Shown one piece after another: positions 13,855 through 13,856 of a DNA stretch of 13,856 nucleotides (positions are counted from its first letter, which is position 1; each line of letters begins with the position of its first letter). Under the pieces are notes generated by a model, which was not told the DNA's origin, ran no database searches, and saw nothing but the letters and a program-made list of their open reading frames with translations. Both the position numbers and the translations under genes were made by a program. The DNA lies in contig JAITHS010000340.1 in NCBI GenBank assembly GCA_031279875.1, positions 1-13,856 on the forward strand. The letters are read 5' to 3'. This stretch comes from Tannerella sp. GTDB taxonomy: Bacteria > Bacteroidota > Bacteroidia > Bacteroidales > Tannerellaceae.

Positions 13855-13856
13855 GA

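Noticed and set aside
1..13856. CRISPR arrays, tRNA or rRNA genes, phage or transposase genes
   Set aside because: No regularly spaced repeats, tRNA-like cloverleaf, rRNA sequence or transposase motif could be seen on either strand.

Overview
The window looks like a chromosomal segment of a Bacteroidales (Bacteroidota) bacterium. Three things point there: the gene order DUF4271 / uroporphyrinogen-III synthase-like / rnpA / yidD / TatD, which is typical of that group; several matches to the Bacteroidota -7 promoter element TAnnTTTG; and AT-rich translation starts without clear Shine-Dalgarno sequences. Family assignments come from reading motifs, not from database searches.

Left block (1-3832, all minus strand). 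Transcription runs leftward through six tightly packed genes: a Gfo/Idh/MocA oxidoreductase, a DUF4271 membrane protein, a HemD-like protein, RNase P protein (rnpA), the membrane-insertion factor yidD, and a TatD-family metal hydrolase cut off by the window edge. Junctions are 1-22 bp gaps or 20-bp overlaps, so the block probably works as one operon. It mixes tRNA processing, membrane protein insertion, tetrapyrrole-type chemistry and a sugar-type dehydrogenase.

Intergenic region 3833-4210. This is a divergent control region. It holds a promoter for each direction, a ~123-bp inverted-repeat-bounded element that resembles a small non-autonomous repeat, a short 8-bp tandem repeat, and an 11-bp-phased direct repeat lying on the -33 box of the rightward promoter.

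Centre block (4211-8880, plus strand). Five genes 9-17 bp apart: a TetR-type regulator, a secreted LolA-like protein (PF17131 type), two FtsX/MacB-type permeases and one ABC ATPase. Together they make a self-contained, regulator-controlled, Lol-like envelope transport module whose substrate is unknown. This is the best candidate in the window for an under-described system.

Right block. recQ and recJ lie on the minus strand, 7 bp apart with recJ first, and look like an operon for single-strand gap and resection repair. The recQ stop codon overlaps the ABC ATPase stop by 4 bp, so no room is left for a terminator between the convergent operons. Divergent from recJ is a DUF362 protein with two [4Fe-4S] ferredoxin motifs, whose start codon is best set by a promoter match just upstream. 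No tRNA, rRNA, CRISPR array or insertion-sequence transposase was seen.
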